DNA from: Pseudomonadota bacterium
GTDB lineage: Bacteria > Pseudomonadota > Gammaproteobacteria > Burkholderiales > Burkholderiaceae_C
DNA: 57,151 bases
NCBI GenBank assembly: GCA_018241185.1
Contig: JAFEEH010000217.1
Location: forward strand, 1-57,151
Direction: 5' to 3'
The position numbers and the translations under genes are program-made. Under the pieces are notes generated by a model. That model was not told the DNA's origin and made no database searches. It worked only from the letters and a program-made list of their open reading frames with translations. Below, one piece after another: positions 43,373 to 51,725 of the stretch (position 1 is its first letter; each line of letters starts with the position of its first letter).

Positions 43373-44994
43373 GCCGTGCTCCCGGAGCGCGCACCGCCGC
43401 GGCACAGCACGAGCGCGAGAGCGGCGTGCAGCGCCTGCGCCGCGTCGGCGACGCCGGTGCGCGAGCGCCAGGCGACGTGGCCGTCGGGCCGCACCAGCAC
43501 CGCGCCCTCGTCCGCAAGCCCATAGAGGCGCTGCCAGGCGTCGTCGGCCGGCGCGATGCCGCCATCGCCGACCGAGGTGACGGCGATCCCGGGGGCCGTG
43601 ATGTGGTGCGAGGCGTCGTGCCAGGCCTGGCCCCGCGCGCCGGTCAGCAGCACGAAGCCGCGGCCGAAGAGGTCGAGCGTGGAGAAGCGACGATCGCCGT
43701 CCTGGAGCCATGCGTGCGGTGCGCGGCAGCCCGGCTGCGCGCTCGGGATGTAATCCTGCACCTCGTCGGCCGGCGGCGCCGACTGGCCGTCCTCGGGCAC
43801 CACGGCGGCCGACCGGTAGCGTGCGCCGAAGACCAGCCCGATCTCGTTGAGGAACTCCTTGCGCGGCAGCACCGGCTCGTCCTGGCGGGCGGTCCGGCCC
43901 ATCGACAGGGCATTGAGCAGGCTGCTGTGGGTCACCGCCTGTCCCACCGGCCGGCGCTCGGCGTCGTAGGTGTCGAGCAGGCCCTCGCCGGCCTCGCCGT
44001 GCAGCACGGCGGCCAGCTTCCAGGTGAGGTTCTGCGCGTCCTGCACCCCGGTGTTCAGGCCGAAACCACCGGTGGGCGGCATCTCGTGCGCGGCATCGCC
44101 GGCCAGGAAGACGGCGCCGCCGCGGTAGGTCTCCGCGACCAGGGCCGAGGCCCTCCACGCGCTCACGCCCAGCACCTTCACCGGCAGCTCGCCCACGCCC
44201 ACCGCGCGGCGGATGACTTCGGTGCAGAACGCCGGCGTGAACTGTTCGGGGGTGAAGCCGTAGTGCGACAGCGAGGTGACGAGGAAGCCCCAGCGGTCGG
44301 TGCCGTTGATCGTGAGGAAGGTACCGCGCAGCTCGGGCTGCTCGATCAGGTAGAGCGCCGCCGGCCGCTCCCGGACCCACGGCGTGAGGTCGGCGTTGAA
44401 GTGGATGTTGACGCTGTCGTACACGTCGCGCTCGCCGCGCCTGCCGATGCCCAGCTGCGTGCGGATGCGGCTTTGCGAGCCGTCGGCCGCAACGAGGTAG
44501 CGCGCGCGCACCTCTTCACGCCGGCCGTCGGCGTACTGGAGCGTGGCGTGAGCGCCCTGTGGGGTGCAGTTGAGCTCGACCAGCTCGGTGTGGAAGCGCA
44601 CCCGCGTGGCCCCGGCCGCTTCGGCGGCCCGGCGAAGCACGGGCTCGAGCAGGTCCTGCGAGCAGCCGCAGTTGCCGGCCACCGACAGGCCCTGGTTGGC
44701 GCCGGTGCCGCGGCCCGGGTTGAGGCGCTTGATCTCGGCGCCGGCCAGGCTCTCGGACCACAGGATCATCTCGCCGAAGCGGGCCGGCATCGCGACCGCG
44801 CGGATGTCGTCCTCCAGGCCGATCTGCCGGTACATCTCCATGGTGCGCGCGTTCAGGGCCCGCGCCTTGGGCAGGATCGCGGTGCCGGGATGGCGCTCGA
44901 CCAGCAGGGAGTCGACACCGAAGCGCGACAGAAAGATGGAGACGGTGAGGCCGACCGGGCCACCGCCCACGATCAGCACGGGTACATCGATCAT
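43369..44994 (-). CDS. FAD-dependent aromatic monooxygenase (MhpA/phenol hydroxylase-like)
   Basis: A 541-residue class A flavoprotein monooxygenase. The FAD site is VLIVGGGPVGLTVSIFLSRFG, the DG motif is YLVAADGSQSRIRTQLG and the GD motif is AVFLAGDAAHEMPPTGGFG. The C-terminal ~150 residues resemble the thioredoxin-like domain of phenol hydroxylases (FSTLDLFGRGFVLLTG and VLVRPDGHVAW). It presumably hydroxylates a phenolic or hydroxylated heteroaromatic compound, using NAD(P)H. It stands third among the catabolic genes of a minus-strand operon behind the Bug receptor and hydrolase. Confidence 0.93.
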   Translation of the reverse strand: MIDVPVLIVGGGPVGLTVSIFLSRFGVDSLLVERHPGTAILPKARALNARTMEMYRQIGLEDDIRAVAMPARFGEMILWSESLAGAEIKRLNPGRGTGANQGLSVAGNCGCSQDLLEPVLRRAAEAAGATRVRFHTELVELNCTPQGAHATLQYADGRREEVRARYLVAADGSQSRIRTQLGIGRRGERDVYDSVNIHFNADLTPWVRERPAALYLIEQPELRGTFLTINGTDRWGFLVTSLSHYGFTPEQFTPAFCTEVIRRAVGVGELPVKVLGVSAWRASALVAETYRGGAVFLAGDAAHEMPPTGGFGLNTGVQDAQNLTWKLAAVLHGEAGEGLLDTYDAERRPVGQAVTHSSLLNALSMGRTARQDEPVLPRKEFLNEIGLVFGARYRSAAVVPEDGQSAPPADEVQDYIPSAQPGCRAPHAWLQDGDRRFSTLDLFGRGFVLLTGARGQAWHDASHHITAPGIAVTSVGDGGIAPADDAWQRLYGLADEGAVLVRPDGHVAWRSRTGVADAAQALHAALALVLCRGGARSGSTA

Positions 44995-45054
44995 CGGAAC
45001 ACTCCAGGCGCCTTCGGGCGCACCACATGAAAAGAAGGAAGAGCCGGCATCGGC

Positions 45055-45831
45055 TCAGGCACAGAACGCGCGCACATGGCCGGCCACCACCTCGGGCACC
45101 TGCGCCAGGCTCAGGTGACCGACCCCGGGCAGCACCAGCGCGCGGCTGTCGCGCAGCGCTTCGGCCAGCGAGAGGGTCAGCGCCATCGGCACCACGCGGT
45201 CGAGCTCGCCGGCGATCAGCAGCGCGGGCTGCGTGACTGTCGCGATGTCGAGCGCAGGCCGGTCATCGACCGCCGCGGCGCGCCGTTCGGAGCGTGCCGA
45301 ACGCGCCGGTGCCGACCTGAAATGCGCGCGGGCAGCCGGGTGAGCGGCCAGGAAGGCTGGCGGATGGAACAGCGCGGCCAGGGCCTCGGCGCTGGCGGGC
45401 AGCTCGGCGCGCAGGCGTGCGATCTCTCCCGCCACTTCGGGGTTGGCCTCGCCGATCGACACCGCGAGCGGCCAGGTGTGGGCCAGCACCAGGCGCCGCA
45501 CGCGTGCCGGATGGCGCACCGCCAGCGCCTGCGCCACCCGCCCTCCGAAGGAGGTGCCGAAGACGAAAGCCGAGCCATGGCCCAGCGCTTCGAGCAGGGC
45601 CGCGGCATCGTCGGCCAGTTCGTTCAGCGTCGCGGGTTGCAGCGCGCCCGTGGTGTCGCCGCAGTCGCGCTGGTCGTAGGTGATGACGGTGAAGCGGTCG
45701 GCCAAGTGCGGCCTCACGGCCTCGAACTGTCGCCGGCTGCCTTCGGCGCCGTGCAGCATCAGCAGGGGCGGGCCGTTGCCGGCGGTTTCGAAGGCGGTGC
45801 GGATGCCGCCCAGGTCGATGAAATCGGGCAT
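45055..45831 (-). CDS. Alpha/beta-fold hydrolase
   Basis: A 258-residue hydrolase. The oxyanion HGAEGS stretch, the nucleophile elbow FGTSFGGR (Ser at about residue 94), the acid in GELDRVVP and the late His in GVGHLSLAQ make up a complete triad. The length and TYDQRDCGDT fit the group of meta-cleavage-product hydrolases, lactonases and esterases; the substrate is unknown. It is ten bases downstream of the Bug receptor gene. Confidence 0.92.
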   Translation of the reverse strand: MPDFIDLGGIRTAFETAGNGPPLLMLHGAEGSRRQFEAVRPHLADRFTVITYDQRDCGDTTGALQPATLNELADDAAALLEALGHGSAFVFGTSFGGRVAQALAVRHPARVRRLVLAHTWPLAVSIGEANPEVAGEIARLRAELPASAEALAALFHPPAFLAAHPAARAHFRSAPARSARSERRAAAVDDRPALDIATVTQPALLIAGELDRVVPMALTLSLAEALRDSRALVLPGVGHLSLAQVPEVVAGHVRAFCA

Positions 45832-45841
45832 GGCGCGCCTT

Positions 45842-46798
45842 TCAGCTCATCTGGATGCCCAGCGGCGGCAGCACCTTGCGATAGCGCTCGATCTCGCCGA
45901 CGACATAGGGTCCGAACTGCTCGGGGGGCATGGCCGCCAACTCGCCGCCGTTCTCCCGCACGAAGTCCTTCACGGGCTGTGTCTGGGCGGCGCGTGCCAG
46001 CGTGTCGTACAGCCCGCGGACCACCTCGGGGCTCATCCGTGCGGGCCCGAAGATGCCCGACCAGGCGGGAATGTCCTGCACCTTCAGGCCCAGTTCGGCG
46101 AAGGTGGGCACCTCGGGCAGGATCGGCGAGCGCGTCGAACCCGAGATGCCCAGGGCGCGGAGCTGGCCCGCGCGAATCTGCGGCCCCGCCACCGAGGGCG
46201 ACAGGAAGGCCAGGTCGACGGTGCCACCGATGAGCTCGGTGGTCGGCGTGCCCTTGAAGGGCACGTGCAGCAGGTCCAGGCCCACGCCGTTGGCGAAGAA
46301 GACACCCATCACGTGCGTGGTGTTGCCGACGCCCGAGGACCCGAAGCTGAGCCGGCCCGGCTGCTTGCGGGCTGCGGCGATGAGCTGGTCGAGCGACTTG
46401 TAGGGCGACTTTTCGCTCACCAGCAGCGCGAAGCCCGACGAGCGCAGCACCATGGTGATCGGCGTGAAGTCCGTGACCGGGTCATAGGGCAGGTTTTTCA
46501 TCAGCGCGGCGTTGGTCGTGTGTCCGCCGGTGGTGTAGAGCAGGGTGCTGCCGTCCGGCCGCGAGCGCACCACCTCCAGCGAGCCGATGACGCTGCCGGC
46601 GCCGGGCTTGTTGTCGACGATGACCGTGCGCCCCGTGGTCTTGTTGATGGCCTGGGCCAGGACGCGGCCGCCGAGGTCGGTGCCGCTGCCGGCGCTGAAG
46701 GGCACGACGATGCGCAGGACCGGGTCCTGCGCGTGGACGGTGAGCGGCCCTGCGGCTGCCAGGGCGGCAGCGCCGAGAAAGCTTCTTCGATGCAACAT
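45842..46798 (-). CDS. Bug/TctC-family periplasmic solute-binding protein
   Basis: A 318-residue exported protein. The signal peptide (LHRRSFLGAAALAAAGPLTVHA) ends near residue 23. The mature start VLRIVVPFSAGSGTDLGGRVL and DNKPGAGSVIGSLEVV are typical. The ATG at 46798 was taken because GGAGACA lies upstream and it gives a proper signal peptide; an in-frame extension of 40 codons is unlikely. It probably captures the substrate for the adjacent hydrolase and monooxygenase. Confidence 0.94.
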   Translation of the reverse strand: MLHRRSFLGAAALAAAGPLTVHAQDPVLRIVVPFSAGSGTDLGGRVLAQAINKTTGRTVIVDNKPGAGSVIGSLEVVRSRPDGSTLLYTTGGHTTNAALMKNLPYDPVTDFTPITMVLRSSGFALLVSEKSPYKSLDQLIAAARKQPGRLSFGSSGVGNTTHVMGVFFANGVGLDLLHVPFKGTPTTELIGGTVDLAFLSPSVAGPQIRAGQLRALGISGSTRSPILPEVPTFAELGLKVQDIPAWSGIFGPARMSPEVVRGLYDTLARAAQTQPVKDFVRENGGELAAMPPEQFGPYVVGEIERYRKVLPPLGIQMS

Positions 46799-46862
46799 GT
46801 TTTTTGTCTCCTGCGTGGCGGCATGCCGGCGCGCCGTGCGTCCTGGCAGCCCTCTGGGGTGT

Positions 46863-46903
46863 CGTCCGCCCGGAGCGCGTGCGCTGCCGTGGCGGACGTC
46901 CGC
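46863..46903. promoter_or_regulatory. Inverted repeats between LysR and Bug genes
   Basis: CGTCCGCC (46863-46870) and GGCGGACG (46891-46898) form a wide inverted repeat, and GCGGACGTCCGC (46892-46903) is a perfect 12-bp palindrome. They lie about 65-105 bases upstream of the Bug start on the minus strand. They could be an operator, or an attenuator/terminator hairpin after the LysR gene. Confidence 0.4.
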
Positions 46904-46989
46904 AAGATTAGGCAGCACCCGCCACCAGGTCCAAGAGAATTTGCTGACCGATCCGATAACGGCAGGTCATCGGCGGCCGGCCGGTGCCG

Positions 46990-47913
46990 TCAGGCCAGCT
47001 GCGCGTTCGGCCAGTGCCCGTCGCGCACGTGGCGCTCGACCATCGTGCGCAGCACCCCCATCACGCCCTCGGTGGCCCGCGAGACGGGGCGGTCGGCGGC
47101 GCGCGCCAGCACGCGGTGCAGGTACAGGCCCTCGATGGGCACGCCGCGCAGCCGGCCGGCTTCGATGTCGTCCTTGATGGCGGCGGCGAAATGCGCGGTG
47201 AGACCGATGCCCTCGAGAACGAGCCGGCGCGCGACTTCGGCGGTCTCGACCTCCACCACGTGGTTCAGTGCAATGCGCGCGCTGGCGGCCGCGGCTTCCA
47301 GTTCCAGGCGCACGCCGGACTTGACCAGCCCGGTCATGACCAGCGGCACGCCGGCCAAGTCGCGGACCTCGACCCGTGCCGCCCGCAACCTGCGGTCGCC
47401 TGGCGGACCGATCAGGCAAATCTGCTCCTTCAGCAGCGGCACGACCTGCAGGTTGGAGCGCTCGATCGGTTCGATGAGCAGCGCGACGTCGACTTCGCCT
47501 TGTGCCAGCATCGACTGCAGGGACGGCGCGAAGCCTTCAATGAAGCGCAGGCGCACTTCGGGAAACTGATGGAGCACGGCCTGCGTGAGCCGGACCGTGA
47601 GCTGCTGGGCCAGGCCCGGGGACAGGCCGATGGCGACGGGCCCGCGCGGCTCGCGCTGCATGGCCAGCAGGTCGGACTTGGTCTGCTCGGCATAGCGCAG
47701 CAGGAAAAGGGCTCGCTCCAGCAGGAGCCGCGCCTCGTCGGTCGGTGCCGCGCCGCGCGCATGGCGCTCGAAGAGCTTGACCCCCAGCTCATCTTCCAGC
47801 AGCCGGATCTGGCGGCTGAGCGCCGGCTGCGTGACGTGCAGCACCTCCGACGCCTTGCCATAGTGCTGCTGCGTGGCGAGGGCGACGAAGTAGCGCAGCT
47901 GCCGCAGGTCCAT
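46990..47913 (-). CDS. LysR-family transcriptional regulator
   Basis: A 307-residue protein. Helix-turn-helix at residues about 1-60: MDLRQLRYFVALATQQHYG, then LHVTQPALSRQIRLLEDELG. The effector domain follows from residue 90. It lies upstream of, and in the same direction as, the Bug-hydrolase-monooxygenase-VOC genes, 191 bases ahead, so it may be their activator in a parallel rather than divergent arrangement. The ArsC-like gene lies nine bases upstream. Confidence 0.93.
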   Translation of the reverse strand: MDLRQLRYFVALATQQHYGKASEVLHVTQPALSRQIRLLEDELGVKLFERHARGAAPTDEARLLLERALFLLRYAEQTKSDLLAMQREPRGPVAIGLSPGLAQQLTVRLTQAVLHQFPEVRLRFIEGFAPSLQSMLAQGEVDVALLIEPIERSNLQVVPLLKEQICLIGPPGDRRLRAARVEVRDLAGVPLVMTGLVKSGVRLELEAAAASARIALNHVVEVETAEVARRLVLEGIGLTAHFAAAIKDDIEAGRLRGVPIEGLYLHRVLARAADRPVSRATEGVMGVLRTMVERHVRDGHWPNAQLA

Positions 47914-47922
47914 CGGCGAATG

Positions 47923-48291
47923 TTATCCGGGCAGCACTTCGAGTACCTTTTCCTTGGGTCGCCCCAGCCGCGTGCCAAGCGGCGTGACGAGCACGGGCCG
48001 CTCCATGAGCACGGGGTGCTGCACCATGAAGTCCAGCAATTGCTCGTCGGTCCACTTCGGATCGGCCAGTCCCAGTTCCTCGTAGGGCGCCGCCTTGGTG
48101 CGCAACAACGCGCGTACCGAACCGCCCATGGCATGGATCAGCTCGCGAAGCCGCGCCTTGCCCGGCGGTGTCTTGAGGTATTCGACGATGATGGGCTCGA
48201 CGCCGCGCTCGCGCAGCATGGCGAGCACGTTGCGCGAGGTGCTGCAGCCCGGGTTGTGGTACAGGACAACGGAAGGATCGGAGGAGGTCAT
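47923..48291 (-). CDS. arsC: Arsenate reductase ArsC (glutaredoxin-dependent type)
   Basis: A 122-residue thioredoxin-fold protein. The catalytic Cys16 lies in YHNPGCSTSRNVL, and the oxyanion Arg in the block VLMERPVLVT followed by GTRLGRPKEKVLEVL. This fits R773-type ArsC. No arsR, arsB or arsH gene is nearby, which is common for stand-alone copies that may have another thiol role. The ATG shares two bases with an opposite-strand ATG at 48290. Confidence 0.9.
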   Translation of the reverse strand: MTSSDPSVVLYHNPGCSTSRNVLAMLRERGVEPIIVEYLKTPPGKARLRELIHAMGGSVRALLRTKAAPYEELGLADPKWTDEQLLDFMVQHPVLMERPVLVTPLGTRLGRPKEKVLEVLPG

Positions 48292-48337
48292 GGGGGATTA
48301 TTGGCTGGCGGCTGCGGGCGTCGCCATACTGCCGGCC

Positions 48338-49144
48338 ATGCTCTGTCGATCCCTTGCCGTGTCGGCCTTCGTGTTCGCCTCGATCGCCGCTTTCGCGCAG
48401 TCCGCGCCGACCTGGGTCGAGGAAGTCCCTTTCATCACCACGCCCGACCACGTGACGCTGGCGATGCTCGAGCTGGCGCAGATGCGCGCCAGCGACCACC
48501 TGATCGACCTCGGCTCGGGCGACGGGCGCATCGTCATCACGGCCGCCAAGCGTTTCGGCGCCAGCGGCCTCGGCCTGGAGATCGTGCCCGATTTGGTCGC
48601 GAAGAGCGAACGCCATGCACGGCAGGCCGGCGTGGCCGATCGCACGGAGTTCCGTGTCCAGGACCTCTTCGACGCCGACCTGTCCACGGCCAGCGTCGTC
48701 ACGATGTACCTGCTGCCCGAGGTGAACCTGAAACTGCGGCCCCGCCTGCTGGCCCTGGCGCCGGGCACGCGCATCGTGTCGCACGACTGGGATCTGGGCG
48801 ATTGGCAGCCCGACCGCACCGTCACCGTTGAGGTGCCCGACAAGGCCGTGGGGCGCGAGAAGCTCAGCCGCCTGCACCTGTGGCAGGTGCCCGCGCCAGT
48901 GCAGGGACGCTGGTGCGTCGGCGCGTCCACGCTGCACCTGGCGCAGCGCTTCCAGTCCTTCGACGCACGCATCGAGCGCGGCGGGCAGGCCGGTCCGGCG
49001 TGGTCGGGCCGCATTCGCGGCACGGCGCTCCCGGCGCCGGTGGGCGGACCGCTGCGCCCGGCCTTGGCCTGGGACGACGGTGCATTGCGGGTGACGGCCG
49101 GCGCTGCGGGGCTGCCGACGGGCACGCGCTTGCTGCGCTGCTGA
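48338..49144 (+). CDS. Exported SAM-dependent methyltransferase-like protein
   Basis: A 268-residue protein. It has a signal peptide (MLCRSLAVSAFVFASIAAFAQ) and then a class I methyltransferase core with motif I HLIDLGSGDGRIVITAAKRF and the acidic loop GLEIVPDL, followed by RTEFRVQDLF. Methyltransferases exported to the periplasm are odd, but this type is known in betaproteobacteria. The start at 48338 gives the proper signal peptide; an ATG at 48290 with GGAGGAGG upstream would give a longer hydrophobic N-terminus. The C-terminal ~90 residues are not assigned. No partner gene is apparent. Confidence 0.82.
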   Translation: MLCRSLAVSAFVFASIAAFAQSAPTWVEEVPFITTPDHVTLAMLELAQMRASDHLIDLGSGDGRIVITAAKRFGASGLGLEIVPDLVAKSERHARQAGVADRTEFRVQDLFDADLSTASVVTMYLLPEVNLKLRPRLLALAPGTRIVSHDWDLGDWQPDRTVTVEVPDKAVGREKLSRLHLWQVPAPVQGRWCVGASTLHLAQRFQSFDARIERGGQAGPAWSGRIRGTALPAPVGGPLRPALAWDDGALRVTAGAAGLPTGTRLLRC

Positions 49145-49167
49145 TGGGCGACGTCGACGCCAGCGCT

Positions 49168-49851
49168 TCAGGCGCCCGAATCTTCCCAATCGTCGTCGAA
49201 CGGAAAGCGTGCCGCCCAGAAGGCCGCCAGCCGCGGGTCGGCATCGACACGCCGCACCACCTCGGCCAGGCGCGGCGCCTCGCGGTAGAAGCGGCGCCGT
49301 CGCGGGGTCCAGCGCGAGGCGACGGTGACGTACAGGTCGAGCACGCTGATGTCCTCGCCCAGCAGGTAGGGCGTGCCCGGCGGCAGCTGCTCGCGCACCT
49401 GGGCGTCCATCGCGCGCCAGCACTCGGCGATGCGCTCGGCCGTGCGCTCGCGCATCAGGGAGATGCCGGCATCGCCTGCCACGAGGCGCGTGGGCACGTC
49501 ACGCACCCAGAACATCGAATAGATCGACGCCGGGATGAAGCACATCCAGCGCAGGAACTGTGCGCGCAGCGGTGCGTCCGGGGCAGGCGCGAGGCGGGCT
49601 TCGGGGTGGCGGTCGGCCAGCCAGATCAGCATGGCCGCGCTCTCGGTCAGCGTCTCGCCGCCGGGCAGCACCAGCACCGGCACCTGGCGCAGGGGATTGA
49701 CGCTGCGCAGGCGCTCACGCTCGGCCTCGCTTTCCCAGGGCGCGACATCGACCACCTGCACCGGCGCACCGATGAGCGTCAGGGCCGCATGGACCGGCGT
49801 GGCGCCGGAACCGGGCGCGCCGTAGAGCACATAGGGGGCTGCATCGTTCAT
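49168..49851 (-). CDS. Glutathione S-transferase family protein
   Basis: A 227-residue protein with the N-terminal thioredoxin-like domain (APYVLYGAPGSGATPVHAAL, then NPLRQVPVLVLPGG and LTESAAMLIWLAD) and the C-terminal helical domain (YLLGEDISVLDLYVTVASRW). The N-terminal Ser of GSGATP is a candidate glutathione-activating residue. The substrate is unknown. It converges on the methyltransferase gene and follows ribH by 73 bases, so it may share the ribH transcript. Confidence 0.93.
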   Translation of the reverse strand: MNDAAPYVLYGAPGSGATPVHAALTLIGAPVQVVDVAPWESEAERERLRSVNPLRQVPVLVLPGGETLTESAAMLIWLADRHPEARLAPAPDAPLRAQFLRWMCFIPASIYSMFWVRDVPTRLVAGDAGISLMRERTAERIAECWRAMDAQVREQLPPGTPYLLGEDISVLDLYVTVASRWTPRRRRFYREAPRLAEVVRRVDADPRLAAFWAARFPFDDDWEDSGA

Positions 49852-49924
49852 GCAGCCAGTGTGGGCGCAGCGGCGAGCTGCGGCAAGTCGGACCGGGGCG
49901 CGCGCCGCCGTCGTGCAGGACCAC

Positions 49925-50428
49925 CTAGGCGGCCACCAGCGCGTCCACGCGCTGCAGGCCTTCGATGGTCTTGACGCAGGCTTCCGCGGCCTCGGTGCCC
50001 TTGACGGCGAAGTGGCGCTGGAAGTACTTGCGATGCTCGATGTGTTCGTGGAAGTGGTGCGGCGTGAGCACCGCCGAGATCATCGGCACGCCGGTCTCCA
50101 GCTGCAGGCTCATGAGCGTGCTCACGACGGTGTTGGCGACGAACTCGTGCCGGTAGATGCCGCCGTCGACCACCAGCGCGCAGCACACCACCGCGGCGTA
50201 CCTGCCCGACAGGGCCAGCCGCTTGGCATGCAGGGGGATCTCGAAGGCGCCGGGCACGTCGAGGATGTCGATGCGCGAAGGCGGGATGCCCAGGCGCTCC
50301 ATCTCGGCGAGGAAGGCGTCGCGCGCCTGGTGGACGATGTCGGCATGCCACTGCGCCTCGACGAGCGCGATGCGGCGCGCGTCCTGGCTGGCGAGGGAAC
50401 CGAGGGGAAGGTCGTTGGGCTGACTCAT
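49925..50428 (-). CDS. ribH: 6,7-dimethyl-8-ribityllumazine synthase, type II
   Basis: Condenses 5-amino-6-ribitylaminouracil with dihydroxybutanone phosphate, the step before riboflavin synthase. The 167-residue protein has VEAQWHADIVHQARDAF, DVPGAFEIPLHAKRLA, the DGGIYRHEFVANTV stretch and the catalytic His region TPHHFHEH. These features, with IPLHAK and HHFHEH, match the RibH2 (type II) subgroup best known from Brucella. The ATG at 50428 was chosen from the family start; AAGGAA-type purine runs lie upstream. An FMN riboswitch lies in the leader, so transcription or translation should fall when FMN is plentiful. Confidence 0.96.
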   Translation of the reverse strand: MSQPNDLPLGSLASQDARRIALVEAQWHADIVHQARDAFLAEMERLGIPPSRIDILDVPGAFEIPLHAKRLALSGRYAAVVCCALVVDGGIYRHEFVANTVVSTLMSLQLETGVPMISAVLTPHHFHEHIEHRKYFQRHFAVKGTEAAEACVKTIEGLQRVDALVAA

Positions 50429-50535
50429 GGTGATTCCTGAAAAGGAAAAGAAGGAACATGAATCAGGGCGCACGAGCGCAGGGCCACCGCGCGGCCTCCT
50501 CGCAGGAAGACGCACGCCGGCCTTGGCGATCGCGC

Positions 50536-50697
50536 TCTCTTTCATCCGGACTGTGACCGTCGGCCCCGGGATCGCACCGGGTCTGCTGACCCTTCCACCG
50601 CTTGCGGATGGAAGGCGCTCGCGGGCTTGTGCCTTGCATGGATTGCCATGCGCCGCCATCACCGCCGGTGGGGAGTTCCACCCCGCCCTGAGAACGC
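50536..50697 (-). promoter_or_regulatory. FMN riboswitch (RFN element)
   Basis: Read on the minus strand, the aptamer starts with CTCAGGGCGGGGTGGAACTC, then CCCACCGGCGGTGAT, GCCCGCGAGCGC, GGGTCAGCAGACCCGGTG and GGGGCCGACGGTCACAGTCC followed by GGATGAAAGAGA. All conserved blocks of the RFN aptamer are present and in order. It lies about 110 bases upstream of the ribH start codon. The rest of the 333-base gap holds the leader and a possible -10 box TAGAAT at 50738-50733. No obvious intrinsic terminator with a T-run lies between aptamer and gene, so control may be at ribosome access. Confidence 0.95.
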
Positions 50698-50761
50698 TTG
50701 CCGCCGCATCCGCGGACGCGGCAGCGGGTCGGATTCTAGGCAGGCCCTTCGCCGCGCGCTG

Positions 50762-51682
50762 TCACGCAGGCGGCGAGCCCGCCGCGCGCGCAGGGGCATG
50801 GCGCGCCCGCTCGCGGTGGGCGGCGTACACGCCCGAGCCCACCAGCAGTGCAATGCCGGCCCAGGCCCACGCGTTGGGCCACTGGCCCCACAGGGCGTGG
50901 CCCAGCACCACGGCGAACAGCAGTGCGGTGTAGCGGAAGGGCGCGGTCAGCGAGATGTCGCCGCTGCGCAGGCTGGCAATGAGGAACAGGTAAGCGGTGG
51001 CGAGGAAGCCGGCCGCCAGCGCCAGCAGCAGCAGGTGCCGCGGCGCCACGGGTGCCCAGCCTTGCGTGAGCGTCATGGCGCCGGCGACCACGGCGAGGAA
51101 GGCGGTGGTCGACAGCGCAATCACCATCGATGGCAGCGTGGGGTCGATGCCGCGCGTGAGCAGGTCGCGCAGCGCCTGCAGCAGCGTGCCGCCCACGCAC
51201 AGCAGCGCCCAGGCGTTGAAGCCGTCGCCGGTGGGCTGCACCACGGCCAGCACGCCCGCGAAGCCCAACGCCACCGCCACCCAGCGCGCGGGCGAGGCGC
51301 GCTCGCCGAGGAACACCACGGCGAACAGCGTCATGAACACCGGCGCCGCGAGGTTGATGGCCGTCGCGTTGGCCAGCGGCAGGTGGAAGAGCGAGAGCAG
51401 GTACATCACCGTGCCGAAGGCGTCGCAGGCGCTGCGTGCCAGCACGCGTGGCTGCAGCGCGCCCGCGAGGCGCGGCATCACGCCCTGGTGCCGGATCATC
51501 AGCAGGAAGAAGCCCGCCGCCATGACGCTGCGCAGGAAGATCAGTTGCGGCCCCGGCAGCGACTGGCTGACGAACTTGACGATGGCGTCGTTGGTGGCGA
51601 AGCACGCGGACGCGCCGACCATCAGCAGGATGCTGCGCCGGGCCGCCGCGCTGGCGTGCGTGGAGAGGAGAGAGGCGGTCAT
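50762..51682 (-). CDS. EamA/DMT-family transporter
   Basis: A 306-residue inner-membrane protein with ten hydrophobic segments in two EamA repeats: GASACFATNDAIVKFVS, then NLAAPVFMTLFAVVFLGE in the first and APFRYTALLFAVVLGH in the second. Typical drug/metabolite exporter of amino acids or small metabolites. The ATG at 51682 follows GAGGAGAGAGG-type purines on the minus strand. It ends the minus-strand operon that begins beyond the right edge and lies just upstream of the riboswitch. Confidence 0.92.
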   Translation of the reverse strand: MTASLLSTHASAAARRSILLMVGASACFATNDAIVKFVSQSLPGPQLIFLRSVMAAGFFLLMIRHQGVMPRLAGALQPRVLARSACDAFGTVMYLLSLFHLPLANATAINLAAPVFMTLFAVVFLGERASPARWVAVALGFAGVLAVVQPTGDGFNAWALLCVGGTLLQALRDLLTRGIDPTLPSMVIALSTTAFLAVVAGAMTLTQGWAPVAPRHLLLLALAAGFLATAYLFLIASLRSGDISLTAPFRYTALLFAVVLGHALWGQWPNAWAWAGIALLVGSGVYAAHRERARHAPARAAGSPPA

Positions 51683-51725
51683 GGGCGCGGCGAGGGTACC
51701 CGATGCACCGCCGCGGCGCCCGCGG

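Noticed and set aside
50460-50535. Intrinsic terminator between the FMN aptamer and ribH
   Set aside because: GC-rich pairing is possible, but there is no T-run in the right direction, so I did not call a terminator.
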